Shown here: one piece after another, positions 1-6,189 of the stretch
Numbering within the stretch: position 1 is the stretch's first letter
Layout: every line of letters begins with the position of its first letter
Assembly: GCA_022564135.1 (NCBI GenBank)
Contig: JADFLZ010000136.1
Span: 1 to 6,189, forward strand
Direction of reading: 5' to 3'
Length of the DNA: 6,189 nucleotides
Origin: Candidatus Zixiibacteriota bacterium
GTDB taxonomy: Bacteria; Zixibacteria; MSB-5A5; GN15; FEB-12
Program-made: the position numbers and the translations under genes
The notes under the pieces: model-generated
Seen by the model: only the letters and a program-made list of their open reading frames with translations
Told to the model about the DNA's origin: nothing
Database searches by the model: none

Positions 1-300
1 CAGAAGTCTGTTATCAATTGAGTAAATAGCGGCATAGCGTACTACATTAAAGCCATGCAGGAGCGTAAGCATTTCATCGAGTTCATATTGCGATTCCAGA
101 ATTACTCCGGTCTCGGCATTGACAGCCAGCATTCTAATCATTGTTTCACCGGCAGTCTCCAGTTCGCGTCTGATTCCGTGTGCTTGTCTCTTGATCATAT
201 AAGTACTGGTAACCAGGCTGCTGATTAAGAGAATAACCACAATTGGAAGCAGCACTTTGGTACGCAGCTTGAGGTTGTAAAACCATTTACGGAGGTTCAT
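1..300 (-). CDS. Membrane sensor protein with CHASE8-like periplasmic domain, N-terminal 100 residues (partial)
   Basis: The frame opens at ATG 300-298 and stays open to the window edge, giving 100 codons of an N-terminus; the C-terminus is missing. What is seen: a short basic cytoplasmic start (MNLRKWFYNLKLRTK), one hydrophobic membrane segment at about residues 16-36, then a polar helical periplasmic stretch. Residues about 53-100 (MIRMLAVNAETGVILESQ..., ending AAIYSIDNRLL) resemble the CHASE8 sensor domain, in which a helix with an 'aaN.a..l' pattern is followed by a strand ending in 'YD.dGrL'. Proteins that start this way are usually sensor histidine kinases or YfiN-like diguanylate cyclases; the output domain lies outside the window, so I cannot choose. 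It is the second gene of a minus-strand pair. Its ATG overlaps the TGA of the binding-protein gene, and a strong GGAGG lies 7 nt upstream. Membrane sensor is fairly sure; CHASE8 is moderate. Confidence 0.75.
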   Translation of the reverse strand, partial: MNLRKWFYNLKLRTKVLLPIVVILLISSLVTSTYMIKRQAHGIRRELETAGETMIRMLAVNAETGVILESQYELDEMLTLLHGFNVVRYAAIYSIDNRLL

Positions 301-312
301 CTGTAAACCTCC
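291..312 (-). promoter_or_regulatory. Start-site hairpin sequestering the sensor gene's Shine-Dalgarno
   Basis: On the minus strand the Shine-Dalgarno arm GGAGGTT (312-306) is perfectly complementary to AACCTCC (297-291), which begins right after the ATG. The 8-nt loop TACAGATG holds the start codon at its 3' end. The TGA of the upstream gene (299-297) overlaps this ATG as ATGA. In mRNA this 7-bp stem would hide the ribosome binding site, and a ribosome finishing the binding-protein gene would melt it. The complementarity is seen directly; the regulatory effect is inference. Confidence 0.55.
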
Positions 313-1271
313 CTGGCTACCGCTATCAGTTCAGGCGGAATTTTGATTTTTATATATTTGGCAGTCTTTTCGTTATAGTGAAAATAGATTACATCGCTTG
401 AAGTCACTCTGATTTCCGAAGCGTCGGCTCCATCTATCAACTTATTTACGATATCTCCCGCTTGATAGCCTATGGCTTTGTAATCAAAGTCCAGAGCGAA
501 CAAGGCACCAGACTTCACCACGTGGCGGGAGAATCCCATAAACGGAATCATTTTGTGTAAAGTTGTTTTTAAAATATACCTGGTTGACTGCGGACCAAAA
601 AGTTCCGGATCAGCAACTGACCAAAGTCCCTGAGTGATTTTCGCCAGTGAATCGAGCGCTTTGGGGAGATCCTTAGGTTCTTTAATTAACACCGGCACCA
701 GGGTCAGGCCAAGTTCGCGCGCCACGATTTTTGCCGAAGGAATCAGCGGGGCGGTGCTTTCCGTATAGAGGACGCCGATTTTTTCTAACTTAGGTAATAT
801 CTGTTTAAAATATGAAAATTGAACATTTATAGGGATATCCAGTGAGGCGCCGGTAATATTGTTGCCGGTTCCCGATGAACTGCTAACAAAGCCCGAAAGA
901 GCCGGATATTTTACGCTCGAAAATACAATGGGAATCTTCTTAAAGTTTCTTTTGGCAAACTCTGTGGCCGATGAGCCAACGGTCAGTATAATGTTAGTTT
1001 TGTTAGCCCGGCAACTGTTGACGATCGCAGTATCTATTAGGACGCCACGTTTGATAACATATTTGTCAAACTGAGCATCGGGGTGTTCCCGTTTAATAAT
1101 GTTTTTGGCGCCACTTAAGGTCCTGGCAGTAGAAGTAAGGCTGTCGCTTACAAAAATTGCAATTCTGGTTCGGCTTCTCTGCGAAAAAGCAGGTTCCGGA
1201 GAAAGGACAGTAAAAGCAATTATAGCCCAACTGATTAAGAGAAATAGTGTTTTGTTTATGCCAATTCTCAT
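297..1271 (-). CDS. ABC_sub_bind-type periplasmic substrate-binding protein
   Basis: This complete gene encodes 324 residues, a normal length for the ABC transporter substrate-binding family related to TrpX-type proteins (PF04392). Residues 1-30 form a signal peptide with a hydrophobic core (LFLLISWAIIAFTVL) and likely cleavage after AFS, so the protein is periplasmic. There is no lipobox cysteine. Family-like marks are the first Rossmann-like strand at 36-42 (RIAIFVS), 'ILTVGSSATEFAKRN' followed by 'IPIVFSSVKYP' at about 95-123, 'NNITGASLDIP' at 137-147, 'KIGVLYTEST' near 162-171, and 'GALFALDFDYKAIGYQAG' in the C-terminal part. ATG 1271-1269 is the only canonical start after the in-frame upstream TAA, yet AGGAG lies 26 nt upstream, which is unusually far. 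The next gene is a membrane sensor, not a permease or ATPase, so a sensory role is possible. The ligand cannot be read from the sequence. Family call is confident; role is inference. Confidence 0.88.
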   Translation of the reverse strand: MRIGINKTLFLLISWAIIAFTVLSPEPAFSQRSRTRIAIFVSDSLTSTARTLSGAKNIIKREHPDAQFDKYVIKRGVLIDTAIVNSCRANKTNIILTVGSSATEFAKRNFKKIPIVFSSVKYPALSGFVSSSSGTGNNITGASLDIPINVQFSYFKQILPKLEKIGVLYTESTAPLIPSAKIVARELGLTLVPVLIKEPKDLPKALDSLAKITQGLWSVADPELFGPQSTRYILKTTLHKMIPFMGFSRHVVKSGALFALDFDYKAIGYQAGDIVNKLIDGADASEIRVTSSDVIYFHYNEKTAKYIKIKIPPELIAVAREVYR

Positions 1272-1368
1272 GTCAACAAAGTTGCTTTCTATTTCTTCTC
1301 CTGCTTACTCCATTTTTGCCAGATTGCCAAGCCTGCAGACAGACTGGTAGCCCGGCGTATTGGATGGA

Positions 1369-1409
1369 TATCGGAAAACCTCGATAAATCTTAAGATTAG
1401 GGAAGTTCC
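1369..1409. promoter_or_regulatory. Cluster of palindromes, candidate operator
   Basis: Three inverted repeats lie almost end to end. TATCG-N8-CGATA is at 1369-1386, the perfect 12-bp palindrome AATCTTAAGATT at 1387-1398, and GGAA-G-TTCC at 1401-1409. Weaker 4-bp-arm repeats follow: CCTC/GAGG at 1408-1422 and GGAA/TTCC at 1425-1437. The position in the middle of a divergent intergenic region fits a dimeric regulator site, but I recognise no known operator consensus. Confidence 0.3.
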
Positions 1410-1504
1410 TCTTATTCTGAGGTGGGAAAATAATTCCGTTTTAATATTGTCTAAAAGAGTCAAGTTTATTGCGGGGGCTCCGATAAAATACCAGACGCTT
1501 GCTT

Positions 1505-1510
1505 AAAGGG
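1505..1510 (+). promoter_or_regulatory. Ribosome binding site of the TonB-dependent receptor
   Basis: AAAGGG ends 9 nt before ATG 1520 and is the best Shine-Dalgarno match near the start of the receptor gene. It favours ATG 1520 over the in-frame ATG at 1538, which is preceded only by AT-rich sequence. The choice leaves a long 32-residue basic stretch before the signal-peptide core. Confidence 0.5.
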
Positions 1511-1519
1511 TTGCACTAA

Positions 1520-4267
1520 ATGCCGATAAACAAATTTATGACTAATAAAAGAGTCACTTATAATAGGGACAGGTTTTTTTATAAGAAAAAGTTTTTAAGC
1601 CGTTTGAATGAAAAAATTCTACTGCTAGTTCCGTTAGTACTAGTGTTTTTGAGCGCAACAATAGTTCAGGCGGGAGTAGTCGGAAAAATTTCTGGTTTAG
1701 TTGAAGATAGCAAGACCGGAAAACCGATAGTCGGAGCGACAGTAAGAATCAACGGAACCTCGTTTGCGACTAAAACCGATGTGGACGGGGAATTTTTCGT
1801 TATCAATCTGCCGGTAGGAAAATACGATATTTCCGTGACCAGTGTCGGTTATAAAAGAATAGTTCATAAGAATGTCCAGGTTTTGATTGACCTTACCACT
1901 CCTGTCAATTTCGCAATCAATCAAGCTACTCTCAAGTTGCAGGAAGAAGTAATTGTAACGGCAGAAAATCCGGTAATTCAAAAAGATTTGACAGCTTCTA
2001 AAGTAATTTTTACGGCTGATCATTTAAAATATCTCCCCAATATTATTACAGTAAAATCCGTTTTGACCAATTATCCCGGCGTAATAGTCGATCGTGACAA
2101 TGACCTGCACGTAAGAGGTGGTCGTGCCGGACAGATATCCTATTATTTTGACGGTTTTAATGTACAGGACCCGTTTATATCTCAGTCGGGAATCAAAATC
2201 ATGCCCAGTTCTTTAGAACAGCTGTCTTTGACTTCCGGCGGATTTACGGCTGAGTATGGTGAGGCTCTTTCCGGTGTTGTCAACGCTATTACCCGTGAGG
2301 GCGGCGAGTCTTATCACGGCGGATTTAAAATGTATGAAGGCATGACGCATCCTTATAACGTATTAAGTGGAGAATGGGCCGGTCTTAACAGAGTAGGCAA
2401 TCGTTCTGCAAGTTTCAATCTGTCAGGTCCGATACCGGGTGCAGGTTTTTCGCGCAACACTTTTTTCGTAGCCGGCGAATATCTGCACGATCCCTCATAT
2501 TTGCCTCATAACGGCTCGGTCTCTTATACCGGTACGACCAAACTCTCGCTGCAGCCCAGTCAGAGATTTAATATAAAAGCCAATTTCAGCTACCATGATA
2601 AATCAGGCGAGGAATATATTCACCGCGACGTTAACGGAATATCCTATGATCTAAATCTTGACGGTCTTCCTTCATTCAAAAAGAACTCATTTTTGGCCGG
2701 TATCAGCGGTCTATATTCTGTTAGTGAAAGATTGATTATAACGAACTCTTTCAGCTATTTCATGACCAATTACAAATCAGCTCCGGGCGCACTTTTTGAT
2801 TTATACTGGGATCAATGGCCGGGCTATTCTTTAGATTCTTCAGGAAACTATGACGGCACAATTGATGATGACAATTATGCCGGCAACAGAGATTACTCTG
2901 ATGTCCGTCAGGCCACGGGCTTTACAGTTGGAGACGACTTTAAACCTACATTCGGATGGCGGGAGTCAATCTACAGCGCCTATAAGTTTAATGTGGTCGG
3001 TCAGGTCAACAAGACCAATCAGCTAAAAGCCGGTTTTGAGTGGAGAAAATACAAGATAGACTGGGATTACAAGCTATTTTATAATAATAATCCTTACGGC
3101 GAAAAATATAACAGCAGTCCCAGCTATATCTCTGGTTTTGTGCAGGATAAGATGGAATATAAAGAATTCATCATCAACCTGGGCCTGCGTGTTGATTATC
3201 GCGATGCTGATATTTCTTATAATGTAAATCCCGGCGGCTTTACCCCGGTTTATAAACAAGCTGACTCCAAAACACGCTGGGCTCCGCGTCTTGGAATTTC
3301 GTTCCCGATATCCTCAAGATCTAAAATGCATTTCAACTACGGACTTTTTTATCAGGAGCCGAGTTTCAGATATCTTTATACGAATTTGGAAGGGGATGTT
3401 TCAACAGGTTATCCGCTATTGGGTAATCCTGATCTCAATCCCGAGCAGACAACTTCATACGAGCTGGGCCTTGACCATTTGATAGACAGAAATACGAGGT
3501 TGAAGGTCGTTACCTATTTCAAAGATATCGACGATCTGGTAACTACCCGTTCATCTTTCCAGGTAGCAGGTCTACCGGTTACTCACTTTGACAATGATGA
3601 TTATGGTTCGGTAAAAGGTGTCGACTTGACTATTGAAAAGTTTCCGGGCAGCGGATATTTGAGCGGTTCTATCTCTTATAGCTATATGATTGCCACCGGT
3701 ATCGGCTCCACGGCACTTGAACCATATTACACTTATATCACTTCAGTAACAGACACCCTGGCGCCGGTTTCCGAATATCCCCTGGATTTTGACCAGCGTC
3801 ATACAATTACCGCGCTTATGTTATTTCGGGCTCCGGCTAACTGGGATGCTAAGTTTTTTGGTATGCAGATTCCCGGCGCCTGGAACGTCAGTTTTGTCGG
3901 AAGTTACGGTTCGGGTCTGCCATACACTTCAACTGACAATAAAGGTTCGAGACTTGGCGAACGTAACGAAGCCAGACTGCCTTCGAATTACAGAGTTGAC
4001 ATGAGGTTCAACAAAGAATTTACATTTGGTGGCTTGAATTCGCGGCGTATGAGTTTCTTTGTCGAAGTAGACAACTTGTTTAATAAGAGAAATATCCTGG
4101 GTGTTTATACCAATACCGGCCGGCCGGATAACGACGGCAATTCCATTGGTGCCGGATTGGCTCTGGACGCCGCTGAAATAAGTTTTTATGACAGTTTATA
4201 CGACCATGACCCGCAGAATTTTTCACCCCCGCGGACTATTAGAACCGGTTTCGGGTTTAGTTTTTAA
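1520..4267 (+). CDS. TonB-dependent outer-membrane receptor with N-terminal carboxypeptidase-regulatory-like domain
   Basis: This complete 915-residue gene encodes a ligand-gated outer-membrane beta-barrel that imports a substrate using TonB energy. In order: a long basic n-region (1-32); a hydrophobic signal core with likely cleavage after VQA at residue 51; a carboxypeptidase-regulatory-like (Ig-fold) domain at about 55-137 with 'GKPIVGATVRI', 'TDVDGEFFVINLPVGKYDISVTSVGY'; a TonB-box-like EEVIVTA at 142-148; a plug domain at about 155-262 with HVRGGR (197-202), YYFDGFNVQDPF (208-219) and 'AEYGEALSGVVNAITREGG' (244-262); and a barrel to the C-terminus with 'NPDLNPEQTTSYELGLD'. The last residues, GFGFSF, end in the aromatic residue typical of barrels inserted by BAM. 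Length is normal for the family. The substrate cannot be deduced, and no SusD-like partner is in the window. A secreted-protein gene follows after 15 bp, probably in the same operon. The family call is very sure. Confidence 0.95.
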   Translation: MPINKFMTNKRVTYNRDRFFYKKKFLSRLNEKILLLVPLVLVFLSATIVQAGVVGKISGLVEDSKTGKPIVGATVRINGTSFATKTDVDGEFFVINLPVGKYDISVTSVGYKRIVHKNVQVLIDLTTPVNFAINQATLKLQEEVIVTAENPVIQKDLTASKVIFTADHLKYLPNIITVKSVLTNYPGVIVDRDNDLHVRGGRAGQISYYFDGFNVQDPFISQSGIKIMPSSLEQLSLTSGGFTAEYGEALSGVVNAITREGGESYHGGFKMYEGMTHPYNVLSGEWAGLNRVGNRSASFNLSGPIPGAGFSRNTFFVAGEYLHDPSYLPHNGSVSYTGTTKLSLQPSQRFNIKANFSYHDKSGEEYIHRDVNGISYDLNLDGLPSFKKNSFLAGISGLYSVSERLIITNSFSYFMTNYKSAPGALFDLYWDQWPGYSLDSSGNYDGTIDDDNYAGNRDYSDVRQATGFTVGDDFKPTFGWRESIYSAYKFNVVGQVNKTNQLKAGFEWRKYKIDWDYKLFYNNNPYGEKYNSSPSYISGFVQDKMEYKEFIINLGLRVDYRDADISYNVNPGGFTPVYKQADSKTRWAPRLGISFPISSRSKMHFNYGLFYQEPSFRYLYTNLEGDVSTGYPLLGNPDLNPEQTTSYELGLDHLIDRNTRLKVVTYFKDIDDLVTTRSSFQVAGLPVTHFDNDDYGSVKGVDLTIEKFPGSGYLSGSISYSYMIATGIGSTALEPYYTYITSVTDTLAPVSEYPLDFDQRHTITALMLFRAPANWDAKFFGMQIPGAWNVSFVGSYGSGLPYTSTDNKGSRLGERNEARLPSNYRVDMRFNKEFTFGGLNSRRMSFFVEVDNLFNKRNILGVYTNTGRPDNDGNSIGAGLALDAAEISFYDSLYDHDPQNFSPPRTIRTGFGFSF

Positions 4268-4282
4268 TTGGAGTTAAAGCAG

Positions 4283-6189
4283 ATGCTACAGACAGGTAAA
4301 AATATCAGAATTTTTCAAATAAGTTTAGTGTTAGTTCTGGCACTTTCAATGGCAGCTTTCTCCAGGCCGATCTATCAGCCGGATCCTCCGACTGGAAGCA
4401 ACGGTCCGCAGCTGGCTCCTAAGCCCTCGACTGTTGACCAGATTATACATAATGTTGGTAACATTGCCACCACAGTTGATAACTGGGGCTATATCGGCGG
4501 CTATATGTTTTTTGGCCTGCCTTCAGGGGAATGGCCGCGCGGTTCCGGGCATGACTATCTGGCCGAAGTACGCTATTGGATCGGCGGAGTTAACTCACTT
4601 GGTGACACAATTGTAGCAAACTCCTATGATGATTTTCAGGCGCTCCAGACAGATTCGTTAGCTGCTAATCCCTACAAAATCCTTTTGTCGACAGATACCA
4701 GTCGTTATTTGTCTTATGACCCGTCTGATACGGTCGGTCTTGGCTTTGGTAGTCCTGCTTATGGCTGGAGGGTCTGGGAGAACTCCTCGAGCAGTTTTGT
4801 TTACAACACCGTTTATAATTCTCTCTCAGCAAGCTTTGACCCGGGTGGGCCAACATCACTTCAGGATTCTCATTACCGTCTGGGTGATGCTGCCAGCGGA
4901 ACTTCGGTACTCGGACTTGAACTGACTCACACCATACTGCAATGGAATTACTGTTATAACGAAGATTTCATGTTTGTTATTTTGGAAATTACGAACACTT
5001 CATCGACGACTTACGACAGCCTGGCTTTTGGGCTTTATATTGATATTGATGTAGGCGGACCGGACGGAAGCGGAGAAAACGGCAGGCTTGAGGATTTGGT
5101 AGCCTTTGATTCGCTGGAAAATTTGGCCTGGATTTATGACAACTTAGGTAAGGATCCCGGCTGGGGACTGCAATTCCCAACAGGTATTCTGGGCACAAAG
5201 CTGCTGGAGACTCCCAATAATATCGGCATGACAGCGTTTCGTACCGATGACTGGGCTTTTCTGCCGAATACCGATCCCGGTCGTTATGCCATGATAAATT
5301 CTACGCAGTTTGATGTTTCGCTGCCGCCGACAGACCAGTTCTATATCCAGTGTGTAAACGGCATATCAATGGCTCCCGGTCAAACCGTACGGGTAGTCTA
5401 TGCCATTATAGCCGGAGCAGACGAAGCCGATTTCAGGGATAATGCTTCGCTGGCACAATCTCTATATGACGCCAACTTTATCGGGCCTCAGCCACCTGCA
5501 ACGCCGGTTCTTAGCGCTCGTGCTGGCGATGAAAAAAATTATCTGTTCTGGAGCGATACGTCCGAAGTCAGCTTTGATCCGCTGACTGGAATTCAGGATT
5601 TCGTTGGCTATAAACTTTATAGAAGTGATAATCAGGGCAAAACCTGGGGAGTTACCAATTATAATACGGGCAACAGCTGTCTGACTTTGGATTATTCTCC
5701 GCTGTCAACATACACAGTTTTAAATCCCGGCGACCCCATACAGCATTCATACATAGATACCGGTCTTTTTAACGGTGTCGAATACTGGTACTGTTTAGCT
5801 GCTTTTGACGAGGGGGATACTGTCACCGGTGTTGACCCTCTACAATCTGGTTTTGGCCAGCCGGACATTAATACAAATGTAATAAGAGTTACGCCAACTA
5901 CCGACCCGGCTGGATTTTTTGATGCCGTCAGTACTGTTGACCACAACTATAGCGGCACAGGTCTGCCATCCGATGGTACTGTTTCGCCTCTTATTTTTGA
6001 TGCTGGTGCTCTTAGCGGTTCTGACTATCAGGTTGTTTTCGAAGACAGGCCGGAACAGACTTATTGGCATGTGATAAACATGACTACCAACGATACAGTG
6101 CTGGCTAATCAGAGCAGGATAACCGGCGACCCCGGACTTTATGAAGTTGCCGAGGGAATGAGAGTTGTAGTCCGCGATGGTGACCATGA
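4283..6189 (+). CDS. Secreted protein with FnIII-like domain, C-terminus beyond window (partial)
   Basis: From ATG 4283 the frame stays open for 635 codons to the right edge, so the gene is cut at its 3' end. GGAG at 4270-4273 lies 9 nt upstream, and the gene begins 15 bp after the receptor stop, which suggests one operon. Residues 1-27 form a signal peptide (basic start, core ISLVLVLALSMAA, likely cleavage after AFS). There is no lipobox cysteine, so it is exported but not lipidated. Residues about 230-275 ('VILEITNTSSTTYDSLAFG', then an acidic glycine-rich DIDVGG.DGSGENG) look like a beta-sandwich strand region with a possible metal loop. Residues 363-400 contain 'APGQTVRVVYAIIAG.DEADF', a segment I associate with secreted proteins of FCB-type bacteria. 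Residues about 405-510 are fibronectin type III-like ('VGYKLYRSD', 'YIDTGLFNGVEYWYCLAAFDEG'). A C-terminal sorting or FlgD-like Ig domain may follow outside the window. No enzymatic motif is seen; function is unknown. Confidence 0.85.
   Translation, partial: MLQTGKNIRIFQISLVLVLALSMAAFSRPIYQPDPPTGSNGPQLAPKPSTVDQIIHNVGNIATTVDNWGYIGGYMFFGLPSGEWPRGSGHDYLAEVRYWIGGVNSLGDTIVANSYDDFQALQTDSLAANPYKILLSTDTSRYLSYDPSDTVGLGFGSPAYGWRVWENSSSSFVYNTVYNSLSASFDPGGPTSLQDSHYRLGDAASGTSVLGLELTHTILQWNYCYNEDFMFVILEITNTSSTTYDSLAFGLYIDIDVGGPDGSGENGRLEDLVAFDSLENLAWIYDNLGKDPGWGLQFPTGILGTKLLETPNNIGMTAFRTDDWAFLPNTDPGRYAMINSTQFDVSLPPTDQFYIQCVNGISMAPGQTVRVVYAIIAGADEADFRDNASLAQSLYDANFIGPQPPATPVLSARAGDEKNYLFWSDTSEVSFDPLTGIQDFVGYKLYRSDNQGKTWGVTNYNTGNSCLTLDYSPLSTYTVLNPGDPIQHSYIDTGLFNGVEYWYCLAAFDEGDTVTGVDPLQSGFGQPDINTNVIRVTPTTDPAGFFDAVSTVDHNYSGTGLPSDGTVSPLIFDAGALSGSDYQVVFEDRPEQTYWHVINMTTNDTVLANQSRITGDPGLYEVAEGMRVVVRDGDH

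Larger units (their letters stand above)
1272..1519. promoter_or_regulatory. Divergent intergenic control region
   Basis: These 248 bases separate the minus-strand binding-protein/sensor pair from the plus-strand receptor operon and must hold the promoters for both, unless transcription enters from elsewhere. No strong sigma-70 pair stands out. For the plus strand, TAAAAT at 1484-1489 is a possible -10 but lacks a good -35. For the minus strand, TTGACT at 1463-1458 resembles a -35 but has no -10 at the right distance. Several short palindromes cluster at 1369-1437. I find no open reading frame of note and no tRNA-like or terminator-like structure. Confidence 0.6.

Noticed and set aside
1099..1350. 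83-codon plus-strand frame reaching into the intergenic region
   Set aside because: Most of it is antisense to the signal-peptide end of the binding-protein gene, and it lacks a plausible ribosome site.
1345..1365. Possible sigma-54 (-24/-12) promoter
   Set aside because: The GG at 1346 is not followed by a GC at the required distance on the plus strand, and the minus strand gives no better match.
1458..1463. TTGACT on the minus strand as a -35 box
   Set aside because: No -10-like hexamer lies 16-18 nt downstream, so I did not call a promoter from it.
1697..2023. 108-codon open frame on the minus strand
   Set aside because: It is antisense to the well-supported carboxypeptidase-regulatory and TonB-box part of the receptor, and its translation shows no family features.
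4268..4282. Terminator or separate promoter between the receptor and the secreted-protein gene
   Set aside because: The gap is only 15 bp, shows no stem-loop, and contains the ribosome site of the second gene.
5840..6187. 115-codon open frame on the minus strand
   Set aside because: It lies antisense within the long plus-strand secreted-protein frame, has no recognisable domain or ribosome site, and the plus frame reads as a coherent signal-peptide and FnIII protein.
6186..6189. ATGA at the right edge as a stop/start overlap
   Set aside because: The TGA is not in the frame of the secreted-protein gene, which reads CAT at 6185-6187, so it does not end that gene.

Overview
This window of roughly mid-range GC content reads as a chromosomal stretch from a diderm (Gram-negative) bacterium. 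A TonB-dependent outer-membrane receptor, a periplasmic binding protein and an exported FnIII-type protein all need an outer membrane or periplasm. The receptor carries an N-terminal carboxypeptidase-regulatory-like domain. The last gene has a secreted-protein style common in the Fibrobacteres-Chlorobi-Bacteroidetes neighbourhood (Zixibacteria, Marinimicrobia, Calditrichota). A Zixibacteria-like source is my best guess, but it rests on protein style alone.

Layout. The left side (1-1271) is a minus-strand pair. An ABC_sub_bind-type periplasmic binding protein is followed, with an ATGA stop/start overlap, by the N-terminus of a membrane sensor whose periplasmic part resembles CHASE8. The sensor runs off the left edge, so its output domain (kinase or GGDEF) is not visible. 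A 248-bp divergent intergenic region (1272-1519) holds a dense run of small palindromes. The right side (1520-6189) is a plus-strand pair. A complete 915-residue TonB-dependent receptor is followed 15 bp later by a long secreted protein with one FnIII-like domain, which is still open at the right edge.

How the genes may work together (inference). The receptor would bring a ligand across the outer membrane, the binding protein would bind it in the periplasm, and the CHASE8-type sensor would report it to the cytoplasm. No ABC permease or ATPase is seen, so the binding protein may serve signalling rather than transport. The exported FnIII protein would act at or outside the outer membrane with the receptor.

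The most specific sequence-level observation is a perfect 7-bp hairpin around the sensor's start site. It pairs the Shine-Dalgarno sequence with the first codons and leaves the ATG in the loop, as expected for tight translational coupling to the upstream gene. I see no tRNA, rRNA, CRISPR array, insertion sequence or convincing intrinsic terminator.
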